Positions 24,311 to 37,008 of a stretch of DNA of 64,000 nt are shown one piece after another. The notes below the pieces were generated by a model. The model made no database searches. It was not told the DNA's origin and saw nothing but the letters and a program-made list of their open reading frames with translations. The position numbers and the translations under genes were made by a program. Position 1 is the first letter of the stretch; each line of letters opens with the position of its first letter. Origin of the DNA: Holothuria scabra (lineage: Eukaryota; Echinodermata; Holothuroidea; Aspidochirotida; Holothuriidae); contig CM074193.1 of the NCBI GenBank assembly GCA_037179385.1, forward strand, positions 44,607,082-44,671,081. The letters run 5' to 3'.

Positions 24311-26848
24311 AACAATATTTGACATAATTTCTTAATTTTTTCTGACAAGGATATCTCACTACATTCTATGTATTTTGGATCATGACTTTACTGAACTTAA
24401 ATTTTAGAACTCAGATTGCCTTTCATTCATGCTTAATTATGATAATGCATCTTTCAAATTTTTGATTTAGGTTCCGATATGAAACTTTCAAAATGTCTGA
24501 AGTATTCATTCATTTGTCTTTCCTATTTTGAAGGTATTTTGTCAGTATATTATTTATTAAGTTGAAAGTTAACCATTTTCCTTCGTGGAAGATCAATTTG
24601 ACATGCACCTTTTAGTTTGAAGTGGCAATTCCAGATGTCTTTCTCCTTCAAAAACAGAAATGACAAATCTCGACCAAGTGTAACCAAAGTACTTACTGTA
24701 TTCAGTATTCATTATGATGGAATACACACCTTACTTGTTCACTCAACTCATGTGCAAATTGCTTTAAATATCTAGCTAAATGGGTATATATAGTATCACC
24801 TGTCTGTTTAAAAGACAGATTGAAGCAGGCAGAAACAGCCCTATATCCATCATAATTTTAATCCTTTTGGGGTAGAGTAAGGCTGACCAATTGTTTCTGG
24901 TGTTACTTTTTTACACAAGTTTCTTTCTTTCAAGAGCACATTTTGCTTATTTTGATTTGCCCTTCATTTTTTAAGTGGCAGTTTTTTCAGAAAGTCATTT
25001 AGATAACACAACAAACTACAAAAAAAAAACCAACTGCAGTAGTTCAGAGGGAAATAATAAGTATTAGAAGGTTATTCTTGCATTTGTGGAACTGAAAGTT
25101 TTTGTACATTTTAAGCTTTGATTCATCGATATGAAATAATGGATGCTCTAAACGAAAACACCGTTTTAATTTTATTTTCAAGAAATGAGGTTCTTACAGA
25201 TTGGAATTTTGGGTCCAACACCCCTGTACCCTCTAGTTGTTTGAAAGATCTTGTCAGAGGTACATGATTTGATTGCTAAAATAATTTGTTCTGAAAATGT
25301 ATTTAAGCAACATTTGTTTGTAGGGATGGGTGAAGTTTAATACACTGAAAAAATCCAATTTAAACAGACTCAGAAATGCCATTTCCCAGGATCTCAGTAG
25401 TGGTTTTGGCCAAGAATACTCTGTGGTCGGTTCCACTGAGTTTATGTCCTATCTTAGACATTATGACAATATGTGCCTCTGGAGATACTGTGGTGTGGGT
25501 AATCCAGTGGGAAGTTTGACGGAATGTTAAGTTCGATGTTGCAAATCTTTAGATCGGGTAAATATAATTAATAGGTATTTAACCAGGGGTCCTTTACTCA
25601 AACTCATGCGACCACATGCCTTAAATGTAAGTGAATGCTTCTGTAACACAAAGACAAAACGTTGTTACTGTTATACTAGAATCATGGAAATTTTTTAATC
25701 AATGTGTAGTTTTGTTTTCTAGAATTCAAAAATTAAGAAATTTAAAAATTCTAACTTGTATACAGAAAAAAGTATTTCTATTTATTGCCTAAAAGTCATT
25801 CAATTGCAATTGCTAGCAAAATATTTTTTTATCCTTTATGTTTAATCAAAAATTATCAGTAAGTTTCCTATCATGATGAACCAACAACACCTTTTGCAGG
25901 AGCGTACTGGCCCATAGGAAATCAAGAAATTTCGTGGGGAACTCCACCTTTTTAGGTCGGATCCTTTCCAATATATACCATAAGTCTGAAAACGATTATG
26001 ACTCTTGAAATGGGGAATACGTGTTTCGGAAGCTTCCTGTGGGTCAAATTTCCCGATAGGAATTTCCTCCCTAGTCTGTCCCCAGCCTTTTGATATAACT
26101 CTTCTCATGAAGGGCCATAATTTGTATTTCATTGTTTCAAATGGTGGCTTTCAATCTTTGGAAAATCTTAAAATTTGTAGTTTCTGTGTGTATTGCTTAA
26201 TTTTTATGATCGCGCTTCTCCTAGAGTTGCCAATATTCTATGAAATGGTACCCCACTGAAGGGTTTTAACATCAAGATAGTGATGTCATCATCCATGGGT
26301 ATTAAATTGAGAGGGGGGACCGGAGGACATAACCTGATATGCCCCCTCACTCCTTTGGAAAAACTTGGACTTAAGATTTTTACACAGTAAGTCTTTTACA
26401 AATGTGGCCGTGCCCCCCTCCCCACGTTTGAGTGAAGATTGATGTTCATGTCATCAGCACATTCTCAAGTCATTCATATTCAAATTAGTTCTTCATGCTA
26501 CGGTTCTGCATTTATATAAAGACAATAATTCGTTATGCTTTAATGAGGTTCATTTTAAACTCACATTGTTTTATTGATAAAAATGGGATATGTTAAATGG
26601 AGAGAGACTGGATTGAGAGTGGGGTGTCGTTGACATTTACAATAAAGTAATGATGTTTCATTCGACCTTTTTCAGTGTTTTCATGTCTACATCATATGAC
26701 AAAAAGTTGTTTTATGGAATATAAGAGCTTGTTGTCGCTAACAAAATGAAAGTAGTGGTGTCTTTTCTTTTTGTTTCTTTTGATTTCTTTAATCGATGCG
26801 TACAGCTTCTATTGTTGGATTTACTCAGTTTTGTCACGTAATTTGTGC
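24311..26848. other. Intergenic; nothing recognised
   Basis: No gene, RNA or repeat family recognised; small open stretches at 25330-25530 and 26005-26259 lack any familiar motif. Confidence 0.6.
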
Positions 26849-26856
26849 CTTATGTT

Positions 26857-29292
26857 CAGGGGCGTAGCTAGGATTTTCTTGTGGGGAGGCAAAGTCGACA
26901 CATCGTCCCCAGTCTTGACCGACAGGACTATCTAAGCGGAGCGCCACCATCGGTTGGCGCGGAGCGTAGAAAAACATTTTGGGTTTTAGAAACCCCCCAG
27001 ATGGCCGGAAACGGCACAACGGCACTTTCCGAGTGTTTTATGCTGCATGTTCCCAGCCTGGAAATATGGATCTCATTTCTGAAATTTCTCAATTAATGCA
27101 AAAAAAAAAAAAAAAAAAATCAATCTATGAAAAATGTTTTGACATGTTTCTAAGTGGAGCTCTACCTTCGATTGGCGCGGAGCGTGCCAGGAAATTTTTG
27201 GCTTTACAACCCCCTCAGATGACCGGAGTCGGCACTTCCCTAGTGCTCTAAGCAAGAATATGTTCAGCCCAACTTCGAAATTCTCCCCGCTTCTTAACTG
27301 GAGCACTTGACAAATATTGAAGGGCTGAACATACCTTTAGCCCGCACTTTTTCGTTTTTCATCGCCGCCACTAGGGTTCGGCATTTTCTTGAGGGAGTGA
27401 AGCGCCCAAGGAGCCGAGAGACCGAACGGGAAGAGAGTGGGGTTCTCCTACTCCAAGGAGATTTTGCAATTTTACATCAAAATTGAGCGATCTGGTAAAC
27501 ACCTAAGCTGGAATTTTTGGACATTTTCAATCTTGTATCAATGTTTTCCTGATTCCCTCGAGAGTTAGTGTGTGGCTGTAAGAGGGTTACTCTACGAGTC
27601 AATGGGGCTCTAGGGAATTGTGTTGCACTGAAACAAAACAGCTACTCATAAGGTTTACATTGGCCAAACCAGCGGAATGGACATTTTGCCCTGAAAAACG
27701 CCAAAACTCAATTTAAATAAAAAAAAATTTAAGTCTGGGCGGGAGTAAGGGCGAACCCCCTGAACCCCCTGGCTATGGGCCTGTCTCCCTGGGTGTACCC
27801 CCTTGGCGCCAGGATTTGCCCGACTAAGAGCCACTCTCCGAACGGGGGAGGGGTTGGGTGGGTAGCGACCCCAAGCCCCGACAGCCAGGATGCCGTCGAT
27901 GAGTTGGTGAGGGAGATTTGAAGAAAACCTGTGCACTATACCTGCCATTGCGAGTCATATACGACATAAAACATGTATATGTTAGAGGAAGATATTTCCG
28001 CACTGATTTAACCGTGGAAAAGTGGGCGAAAACTTTTTGGGTTAGCCTACACTAAAAAGAACCTGTACTTATTTACAGCTTTTATAGGTCAATTGTCCCG
28101 GCATTTGGGCCCTATAGGGCACAACTTGTATTGTACTTCCTTCTTCGAGTTCGTACGGCACGACTGACACAAGAGATTATTAACTAAGTTTAGCGAAATG
28201 AGATGAAATTCCCGACATGTACATTAATCCATTCACTCTACTTATTAATTTACTTGAAAAGATGGGAAGGGTTTGTACTTTATTAGCTCTAGGTAACGGA
28301 ACTGAGGAAGAGTGTGCAAAGCGTACCGAACATTTTGGGTTTTATCGCAGAAATAACTCTTTTGAAAGCCAAAATAACTAAACCGACCATGGGAAGGCGA
28401 CAGATTATTCCCGACAGGGGGACTGCCATGCCAGCGACCACAAGTTCCGACAGCCCCTATGTCGAGGGGTGGTGAGAAGGGGATATGAAGGAGCCTAACT
28501 ACCACATGCCATTGCAGCTGTGGCACATTTTGCACAATATTACTTAATATTTTAAAAGCTGAGTTGCGCACTGATAGTGTTCTTTTGAGTCTGAATCGTG
28601 AGATTGCAAAGCGCGCGAAAATTTTTGGTAGGCTTACAAAAATAACATAGCCTATGTAATCATTAAGAACAAAAAGAAAAAAAATATAAACTGTAGGGGT
28701 TGTAGACCGTATAGGGGATAACCTAAATTGTGTCGAAACTACCTGAAATACTCAGTAAAATAGCCAAACTATGCTCCGTGAGTCGCTCACCAACTGACCT
28801 ATCGCATGTCATACACAAGAGAACAGCAACTGGGCTTTGTTGTATGGGATTAAATTTACGACCTCTACATAACCTGTGTACTCTGCCTACTTGTTACTTG
28901 GTATGGTTGACAGGACTTACACTCTCTAGATATGTGGAATGTAACTTTTGAAAAAACTGGAGTGAATCTATCGCGCGTAGCGCGCCGAAAATTTAGGGTT
29001 CTTATTAGGGAAATTGTCCCTTGAGAGCAAAAAACAGGTAAACCATCGGGGAGACTAGTCGCCGTCGGGAACTGCATACTTTATCGTAACGACTAAAAGC
29101 CCCTCTACCCCGAAAAACTGTAAAAAATGCCCCCGAATCTCTCCCTCCTCTTGCCGTTTATCTTTTTTATTTATTTATTTTTTTTTTGGCTCTTCTTAAT
29201 TTTTTCAACATCGCCCATCGCGTCTCCAAAATTTCTGTGGGGGGGGGCACTCTGCCCCCCTTGCCCCCCCCCCCCGGCTGGCTACGCTAGTG
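26857..29292. mobile_element. hAT-like non-autonomous element, 2.4 kb, perfect 8-bp target duplication
   Basis: Starts CAGGGGCGTAGCTAGG and ends GGCTGGCTACGCTAGTG (inverted repeat with mismatches). CTTATGTT flanks both ends (26849-26856 and 29293-29300). Inside are repeated subunits carrying a GCGCGGAGCG-like motif next to AAAATTTTTGGG-like sequence near 26958, 27175, 28015, 28320, 28610 and 28975, and a repeated block around 27880-27950 and 28430-28520. No transposase frame recognised; poly-C and poly-A runs near 27100 and 29240-29275. Confidence 0.88.
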
Positions 29293-30264
29293 CTTATGTT
29301 GTGGCTTTGCGTATGAACTTTCAAGGCGATGCTTGCCCGTACGGACCCATTCTTGACGGAACGTACCAGCATTTCTGATCTGCCACGCAATTATTTTGAC
29401 TATTTCCTCAGCTGAAATGTAATTTCCGACAGTTTCCCCGATTTCACGAACGTTACCCTGTTCACATATCAATAATCATATTATTTGAGACTGACAGAAA
29501 GTCTTGTTGTTTCGAAGGGAAATAAACCGTTAGGCAGTTTTTTAAACACTTAATTTCATCACTCTTAAAATAGTTACCCGTAAAAGCCACTGCAGAGGTT
29601 TACACGGGCACTGACTTCACGACCACATCATCAAAAATCTCCGTCCGCTTGTTCAATACGCTGGTCCGTCGCTAAAATTCATTGACACAATTAAACTTAA
29701 TTAAGCTGCGCTTGTGCAAATGCACACATCCGCTGAAGAAATGTCTTTGGCCTGCTTACTGATACCTTATGCATAGAGTTGAATTGACGGCAGGACATTT
29801 TTACATTGAGAAGAGACCATGGCAGGCCGTTTGCCTTTTTGTGCAGTGGTTAATAAATATTCAATTGAGACTTGAATTCAACCGGCGCTCATATCTTCCC
29901 TTTTCCGATTCTCTAATTATCTAAAGTGGCTTCGATTTGTACTTGCTAGCAAGGACAACCCCACTAGTGTCGTTTTGTTTTTAGGAGAGAGTGTAGTATA
30001 GAAGAGTAAGGCGAGTCCGTCCACGTAAGACCTCGCTTTTGACGCACATTTTATTACCAGCGCCTTTAATTTATTTACGCAATCTCGTAAGCTGATATTA
30101 GTGACGACTTTTTTTTCTCACAAAATATTAAATCTGACCCAAACGAAAGACAATCATGTTTCAAGCAGGGAAACGTGATCCTTAATTGCAATAGTTTAAA
30201 AGAAGGTCATACCGAATGCGACTGTTGGCCCAATTCGAGTCAGACACTACATGGTTGTTCTTAT

Positions 30265-30326
30265 TTTTTTTATTTTATTTTATTTCGTTTCGTTTCGTTT
30301 CGTTTCGTTCCGTTCCGTTCCGTTCT
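30265..30326 (+). repeat. (TTCGT)n / (TTCCG)n microsatellite
   Basis: Pentanucleotide array that shifts from TTCGT units to TTCCG units within about 60 bp. The surrounding 29301-31552 otherwise shows only a (GACC)n run at about 31398-31422 and a poly-C run at about 31029-31047. Confidence 0.8.
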
Positions 30327-31552
30327 ATTTCTACCTTTTTTTAAAGTTGTTAACTCAACAACCAATCACGATTGTCTTCGTCGAGGCCTCATGAGGTAAA
30401 ACAAAGCAATTTAAACATAAACAGGCGTACATCTGTATGTAAGAAATGCGATTTTACCATTTTTCATTGGTATGTGAGGAAGAAAACTTAAGAGGTTTGA
30501 AAAAAATGTTGAATTTCATGAACCAACTCAATTACTACTTTAAAAGGAAAACAGAAAAAAAAACAAAATGTTAATTTCAAAGAAAAAAAGGCGTAGGCGA
30601 CAATAAAATGAACCATGCAATGTACAGACAAAAACACAGTGCTTAATAAACAACTTAAGAAATTTTCACCTCAGGTAATGCTCTTAGGCAGTGTTAGATG
30701 GGTCAAACGTTACTAGTACCTACACCTTCGCGGCAGATATTCACTAATGCGACATCTCGAATTTGCACACTTTTATTACTAATGTAGGTATAATGCACTC
30801 ATGACCGACTCAGGTTCCTAACCAGGGCATAATCTCTACCTGACTGAGGCACCTAAGTCTGCCCGATTTAGCAACGTTTTGGCTAATTGGGAGATGTAGC
30901 CACAGCCTTCCCTCCCGTACGGCCATGAATACTCTCCGCCGACCGGACTGATGTAAATGGTACACAAGCTCAAACAGGAAAAACGATCGTTACATTTGGC
31001 CTTGTGACCCAGCCACGTAGGTGCTGAGCCCCCCCCCCCCCCCCCCCAACTTGTGTATTGAAAGAGTGCACACATCATATTTGGTAAAGACATAACATAA
31101 CTTCAGGGCTAAGCTTTCCGGACCGTATCAGGTAAAACATTCCATTGATTCGCATCCAACGGCCCAAGTAAATCTTTTACTATGTATTCCTGTTCTACCC
31201 ATATAGAGAGCAGAATCTGTGTGTAAAGCGAACTTTTAAGTTAGTTGGAAACATAAAATGGATACAACAATTTCGCTGCACTTCTACCACACTTTGTTCG
31301 GTTCTTCATCTTGAATTGCCACTACGTACCGAGAATACCTACCTTCACGAGCTACTGCACTTCGTACCCCTAGATCATTATAAACGTCAAAAGAACTGAC
31401 TGACCGACCGACCGACCGACTGACTAATTTACTTACTCAAACAAACATCAACCTTAGATGCCGTTTAAGTTATAGATTACGGTACAACGAGAGAGCAGCC
31501 ATTTCATTTTATCCAGACTTTATAAGTTAGAACAATACAGACGCGAATGTGT

Positions 31553-31624
31553 GGCCTGTTGGTCTAGAGGCATGATTCTCGCTTTGGGTGCGAGAGGTCC
31601 CGGGTTCGATTCCCGGATAGGCCC
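31553..31624 (+). tRNA. tRNA-Pro (anticodon UGG)
   Basis: 72 nt cloverleaf. Acceptor strands GGCCTGT (31553-31559) and ATAGGCC (31617-31623) pair with one G-T; discriminator C at 31624. Anticodon stem CTCGC/GCGAG encloses loop TTTGGGT with TGG at 31585-31587. B box GGTTCGATTCC and T stem CCGGG/CCCGG are intact, and TTTTTT at 31630-31635 is a pol III terminator. CCA is not encoded, as usual in eukaryotes. No intron. Confidence 0.97.
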
Positions 31625-31629
31625 CATAA

Positions 31630-31635
31630 TTTTTT
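31630..31635 (+). terminator. RNA polymerase III terminator of tRNA-Pro
   Basis: Six consecutive T residues starting 6 nt after the discriminator base. Confidence 0.8.
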
Positions 31636-32506
31636 GTTCTCCATTGTAACTTCCAAGGCAACAAAATCAGATGGCTGACACGAAATGACCTTATTATTTG
31701 TAAATAATATTTTTACTTCTGTATGTATATATGTTGAGGATGAGATAAATTTCTTCCTACATTAAAGAAAAACAAAATGACCTTATTACTGGAATACATG
31801 GTAAATAAAATTAAGAAATAATAATTTACATATTTGTAAATATTCTTTTTTTCTGGCTGAAAAAGACTCCGTTAACAAAACGACAAAGTAGAGTGTCAAA
31901 GGTTAAAATACTTATTTTTTGAGCAAGATAAATTGGTTTTGATTAAATTGTTTGCAAGTTTAACTAATCTTATTGTAAATATTGAAAACATTTTATTTTT
32001 CTTCTTTTTCTTCTCTCTGTATATTTGCTCTGTAGTTGTAAATAAAGTTCTTCTTTCTGTGGAGGAAGGAAAGAAAATGACCAATAATTTTTCTTACACT
32101 TTATTTGAACTTCGTACATACTTGTAAACATCATTATTATCACGTTAATATCCTTTCTTGGGAATGTACGAAAGACCAACCTATCTTACGTTGGGTAACC
32201 TAACGAAATAGATAACAGTCTATTTAAATAGTAGACAGGAATGTTTACTAGTATTTCAGTCTCACTTTGAAATTTTTGGCTTTCCCGATATTAAGTGCGA
32301 GAAGCAGGTATCTTTTGCTTGACCAAATTTGTTCTCTGGAAATCAAGAAGTTTGCACTTTTTGAGCTCAAAGTACAAAAAAGTCAGAGTCGAGACATATT
32401 TCCAATAATTATCAAAACTGTTGGGTTTGATTCTGATCGTCGTAGGTTTACTAGTGACCTTTTTTCAATATGTTGATAAAAGACAACTGTCATATGTTAC
32501 TTTAAA

Positions 32507-32754
32507 GATCAAGAGCAAACTTACTTTCCAATTGAAGCAACAGCTAAATATCATAATTTTCTTCTGATTTCTCTTCAAAGTGTCTTTTATAATATTTTAG
32601 GATTTCAATAGCCTATTGAACGTTCGAGGTAGTAACTCTAGGCATATTTCACATTTGAGGTGAAAAAAGGGTCACATGCCACCTAAGAGCCAATCATGAA
32701 TCAAGACAGTTTACTATTCTACTTGAAGTTAGGGTGAGGAACTGCTCTTTACTT
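32507..32754 (+). mobile_element. TTAA-flanked MITE, family R, copy 1
   Basis: Starts AGATCAAGAGCAAACTTAC and ends GAACTGCTCTTTACTT, flanked by TTAA at 32503-32506 and 32755-32758. Shares AGCTAAATATCATAATTTTC and AGCCAATCATGAA with copies at 48857, 50386 and 51600. Confidence 0.8.
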
Positions 32755-32874
32755 TTAAGAATGGTCAGCTTATCTATAATTTGTAACAACAAACTCCCAT
32801 TTTGTAAATATCTCTTTTTAAGTCTTCGTTATACTTGCTATGTGGTACTATTCAGATCAACTTGTCTTCCTTAA

Positions 32875-33345
32875 AGTGTACCTCAAGTCGAAAAATTCAA
32901 AAATATGTATTAAAGAGCATGAAAAATCAATTCTAACAGTCTAAATCCCATCTTTATAGGACATCCTTGAGCCGAGATATAAAAGGATGTACAACTCACA
33001 TTAACCGCTTAGTTTCCCTTTAAAATTAAAAATGTTTTACCTTGGACACTTCCTGTTTGCTTGCATAGCGTGGTGCACAGAGAGGGCTTAATTAGATACA
33101 TCACCCCATATGAGTAAGAGTGCTATCACACCTTGGTACAAGGTGTAGTGACTTTCAGAAAAACAAAGAAATACAAAGATTGTAGTGCAACAATGACACC
33201 ACGAATTATTGCGCAATTTACCATTTTAAGTTGAGTGAATAAACTTCAACATTTTACATGAAGATGGGAGTTGGAATGTTTAAAATTCCTTTTTAATGGT
33301 CTTTAAAACATATTTCTGACTTTTTTTTTTATTTGAGGTACTCTA
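32875..33345. mobile_element. TTAA-associated fold-back element, family Q, copy 1
   Basis: Starts after TTAA with AGTGTACCTCAAGTCGAAAA and ends in inverted orientation (TTTGAGGTACTCT). Inner halves are mirror images: CACACCTTGGTACAAGGTGT lies near the centre. Copies at about 44540, 49516 and 51071. Confidence 0.75.
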
Positions 33346-34941
33346 TAATTGTCCACAATTAATAACTGCAAAACTTCCTTCTTATATTTTGTCTAATTTT
33401 GATTGCTACCTTTTTGTCTATTAATGTTAAACCTTAAACGCAAAAATGTAAATAATTACCAATCAAACTGTAAATACCTGGAGTAAGTTGTTTTATTTTT
33501 TTATTTTTTCTTATTATTTTTTATTTCAGGATACTTAAACTGAATAAATACCTGTAAAAATACTTATGTATCTACCTCTGTATTTATTTATATGCCCCGA
33601 ATGAATATAGTTCTTCCTTTATGAAGTGAATTTCACTCTTCGTGGAGTGGATTTCCCTCCTCTGGGAGTGAATTAACACTCCAATGGAGCTCATTCACAC
33701 TTTTTACTCTATTAGAAAGTGACCAAAATTTAAACTATGGTTTGAGTGTGTATTTTCCAATATATATATTGTGCAATGTGTGTATGTTTCATCCTTCAAA
33801 GAAAAAAATTCTATTGAGTGGTTATATTGAAATTATGATTAAGGTGCTTATGTCCAACCTCTAAAGTTCTTCCTTCAAAGGAAAAAAAGAAACGAGCAAA
33901 GTTAAAAAAAAATATTTTTTCAAAGCTTTTCCTTAAAGGAAAAAAAGAAAGTACATTTATATATACACGTTGCTTAGGAAAATAAATTGTCCAAAGTTCT
34001 GAATAGGCTTTTTACCGAACTTTATCACCTTATGCTCTAAACACGACATAGCACCAGCATCGTCATTAGTTTGTAGGGCGACATAAATGTTTTATTTTAT
34101 CATATGCCAAACATTGAATTACTAACTTCACCTACTAATTCAAGTATTTTTCTCATGTGGTCCTTCTCATTTAAATGGAGTCAGCTACAGGTGTTTAGTG
34201 TTTTTAATTTGATGCCGATTGATGTATGAAAATGAATGTTTCCAACCGACAGAAAAAAATGAGTCTATACAATCATATTAGTTAATGTCAAGTTTTCCGT
34301 TACACCAGACATGAGCATGGCATTCTCGCAGCCTCATAGAATGTCCTTATTTCCCTTGATGACACTTCTCATGTTTGGTATGGAGATTTGCCATGTTGAG
34401 AGAAAGAAGCCTATTGTTTTTGGTAGAGGCCAAAGGTCATTTGAGGTCACCAGGGGTAAAATTGCGAAAATTCTATGCCTAAAATGTAAAGAAAAATCTA
34501 TCAAGCACTGTCAATTTGAAAGCAGGTAAGGTATTTGATGGAAAGGAATCACTAAGCCTTTTGGCTTTCTCGTTTGAGATTTAATCCCATATCTGGCAAG
34601 GTCTAGTGAGAATTAATGACAATAGAAAAAAACTGTTGCTAAAATTTGACTCGGGTACAGTTCATATTACTATTTCTTGCATTGACATGGTCGGTACTCT
34701 TGTGTTTTTTTTTTCCTGCCATTGTTCTGACATGGGTTTAATTTTCATCAATCGACCAGATATGGCTTAATCCAAAAACCATTCATGATAGGCATGGGTT
34801 GGCATTGTCTTGAGTTTTCTTGTAAAAGTCTTGGGTTAACCCTAGGATGACATTGCTTTTCGGCTAAAAGACAAAAGAATGACGTGGTCTTACCCATGTC
34901 ATAGGGTTGAAAACCATGCCTAAACCAAGACCACCCATGGC
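33346..34941. other. Intergenic; nothing recognised beyond short AGTGAAT-type inverted motifs
   Basis: Near 33625-33710 there are alternating AGTGAATT, TTCACTC and GGAGTG motifs that can pair with one another. No gene or RNA recognised in the remainder. Confidence 0.5.
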
Positions 34942-34949
34942 GACATGGG

Positions 34950-36726
34950 CAGTAGCGTAACCAGCGGGGGGGGGGGGCAAACTGCCCCCTAGACACAAAA
35001 AAAAACGGGAACGCAAGAAAAAACGGGAAGGGAAGGAAAGAAAGGAAAGAGAGAAAAAGAGAGGAAAAAAGAGAAAAGGAAAAAGAGAAAAAGGAGGGGA
35101 AGGAAAGGAAAGAAAGGCTGAAGAAAAAGGAAAACGGAAAAGAAGGGGAAAGGAAAGAAAGGGGAAAGGAAGAAAGAGAAAAATGAGAATAGAAAGAAAG
35201 TGGGCCAACTATAACATCAAAAGCAAGATTGATCTGCATTCATGGGACACTGTTTTGGTCATTGTATGACCATTCATTTAGAAAAATGTATGAAAATTCA
35301 TTAAGTCGTCTAAAGTTAACAAAATAATATCTGGGGTCCTCTTTATCGGGGGAAAGATTTTCCCCTCTTGTTCTTTGCCAGACAGTCGGGAGGACTTTAG
35401 AAACGCAACCATTCTCAGATTTGGCAATAATATTTGACGGATGTGAAGATTCTTCAGTAATCCCTCAACTCTTTAAACTGAAAGCTTTCTGTAATAAAAG
35501 CTCCATATCAACAAATTGTTGTTTCAAAGGGCAGAAATTTCGGCGGGCTTCGCGCGCCGGAATACATCCCTGATACAGTGGTGTTCACGTTTGCAAGAAA
35601 AATCGGAAAACTTAGCTATTACTTACAAGCCCGAGGCATGCCATTTCCGGTCGCGATTTTTCAAAATTTTCTGTACGCTCCGCGCCAACTGAAGATAGTC
35701 TCTCTAGCAAGACTTCATATTCTAGGCAGGGGAACCATTGGCCTACCGTACTCAAATGATCTCATACACACCTTTCATCAGATACCTTTCAACTCTGTCA
35801 GTTGGGTAGTCTTTGTAGATGGATTCTTTGGTTATTGAAGTGTCAAAATTTTATCAATGTTCAATGTTGCAGAGCAGTGACGTAGCTACAGGAGGCAGGG
35901 GCGATTGTGCCCTTGCTCGAAAAAGTGAAAAATTCGAAAATTTGCCATTTGAGGCACCAAATAAAGTGCGGTTTTTCCAAGTTTTCCCTCTAAAAATTCC
36001 GAATACTTCCTAATAAAAGTTCATGTTTGAAATTATTAGTTTTAAAAAGGCAAAATTTTCCGCGCGCTTTGCGCGCCTTAAGTTGCAAGCCTTAAAGCTG
36101 TAAGTGACCACTCATAAAGCAGTCAGTGGATAATTTGTCCTAACCGCTAAAGTACCGTTTCCCTAAACTTTTCTTCAATATAGGCTTTCATTTTTGTCTA
36201 AAAGGCAACAAAGTTTCCAGAGTTTTTTAATGTCGCCGAGAAGCCTTAATCCGCACTCCTTAGATAACACGATCTTCAGTCGACATCCTATCTCAGATAT
36301 ATGCTAATAGGAAACGCAGATTCTTCGATAGTCCCCCAAATATGCAAATTTCCTTACAGGAAAGCCCAAATCTAATCTACTTTCTGCAGTACAAGCTCCT
36401 TATTAACAAATGTGTAAAAGGATCCAAATTTTAGGTACGTACCTTATACAGTAGTGTTCACACACTTAAGAAAAAACATCAGATTTATTTAAAAAAAAAT
36501 TGTTTTTGCTCGTAGAAAAGGCAAAAAAACATAGCATAAAAATGTGGTTTTTGGTCAATAGGGTAGAGTGAGTTGCATGGTCCAAAATTGCCCCCCCCCC
36601 CTCAACACTTCCCTTAAGGCCCTAAGACACCCACAAACTAACACAGCTCAACTAGCACAAAATCGGGAAACCTCTATGCTATTGTCCCCCCCCCTCCCCG
36701 GACAGTCAGGTCTGCTTACGTCACTG
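34950..36726. mobile_element. hAT-like non-autonomous element, 1.8 kb, perfect 8-bp target duplication
   Basis: Starts CAGTAGCGTAACCAGCGGGG and ends TGCTTACGTCACTG; GACATGGG flanks both ends (34942-34949 and 36727-36734). Contains a purine-only-like tract at about 34990-35195, an internal CAGTGACGTAGCTACAGG at about 35875 that looks like a second terminus, and CGCGCGCTTTGCGCGC-like motifs at about 35543 and 36060. Its right end is 129 bp upstream of the first tail-copy exon. Confidence 0.87.
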
Positions 36727-36855
36727 GACATGGGCGTATTTCGAACATCTATTTGTAAGGGTTGTTGTTTTTAATTCAATTGTTTACTCTTTGTGTCTTA
36801 TGGGGAAACATTTGTTACGCAATTGAAACTGAATCCTCCAAACGTCCTCTTTCAG

Positions 36856-37008
36856 TTAGAAATAAGATATTGTATCGTGGTGCTGCTTTGATCAAAGTGC
36901 AGAGTGTTTGTCGGACCATCATTGCCATGCATAAACACCGCCCTCGCATTGTCGGACTCAAGAATGCCAAGAAGCTTGTAACAGAAGTTGACAAAATTAC
37001 TGAAATCG
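36856..37008 (+). CDS. Tail copy exon F' (IQ motif)
   Basis: Acceptor CTCTTTCAG before 36856, donor GTAGGA at 37009. 153 nt as in exon F, phase 1/1. Codes [20 protein letters not shown] and [16 protein letters not shown]. Joined to MYO6 exon E (carrying T) the first codon would be TTT, in frame. Confidence 0.92.

Noticed and set aside
34748..35239. 163-codon minus-strand frame rich in S, F and P.
   Set aside because: It is the complement of the purine tract in a transposon; low complexity explains the lack of stops.
36762..36855. Open frame upstream of exon F' whose translation looks like a signal peptide followed by the IQ exon.
   Set aside because: It has no in-frame ATG (begins at TTG), the hydrophobic run comes from the T-rich tract of the splice acceptor, and CTCTTTCAG aligns with the exon F acceptor.
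20255..36855. Search for a second set of motor exons before the tail copy.
   Set aside because: No segment resembling FGLTKxFFRPGKF, RCIKPN or the SH helix was found on the + strand, so the copy appears to be tail-only within this window.
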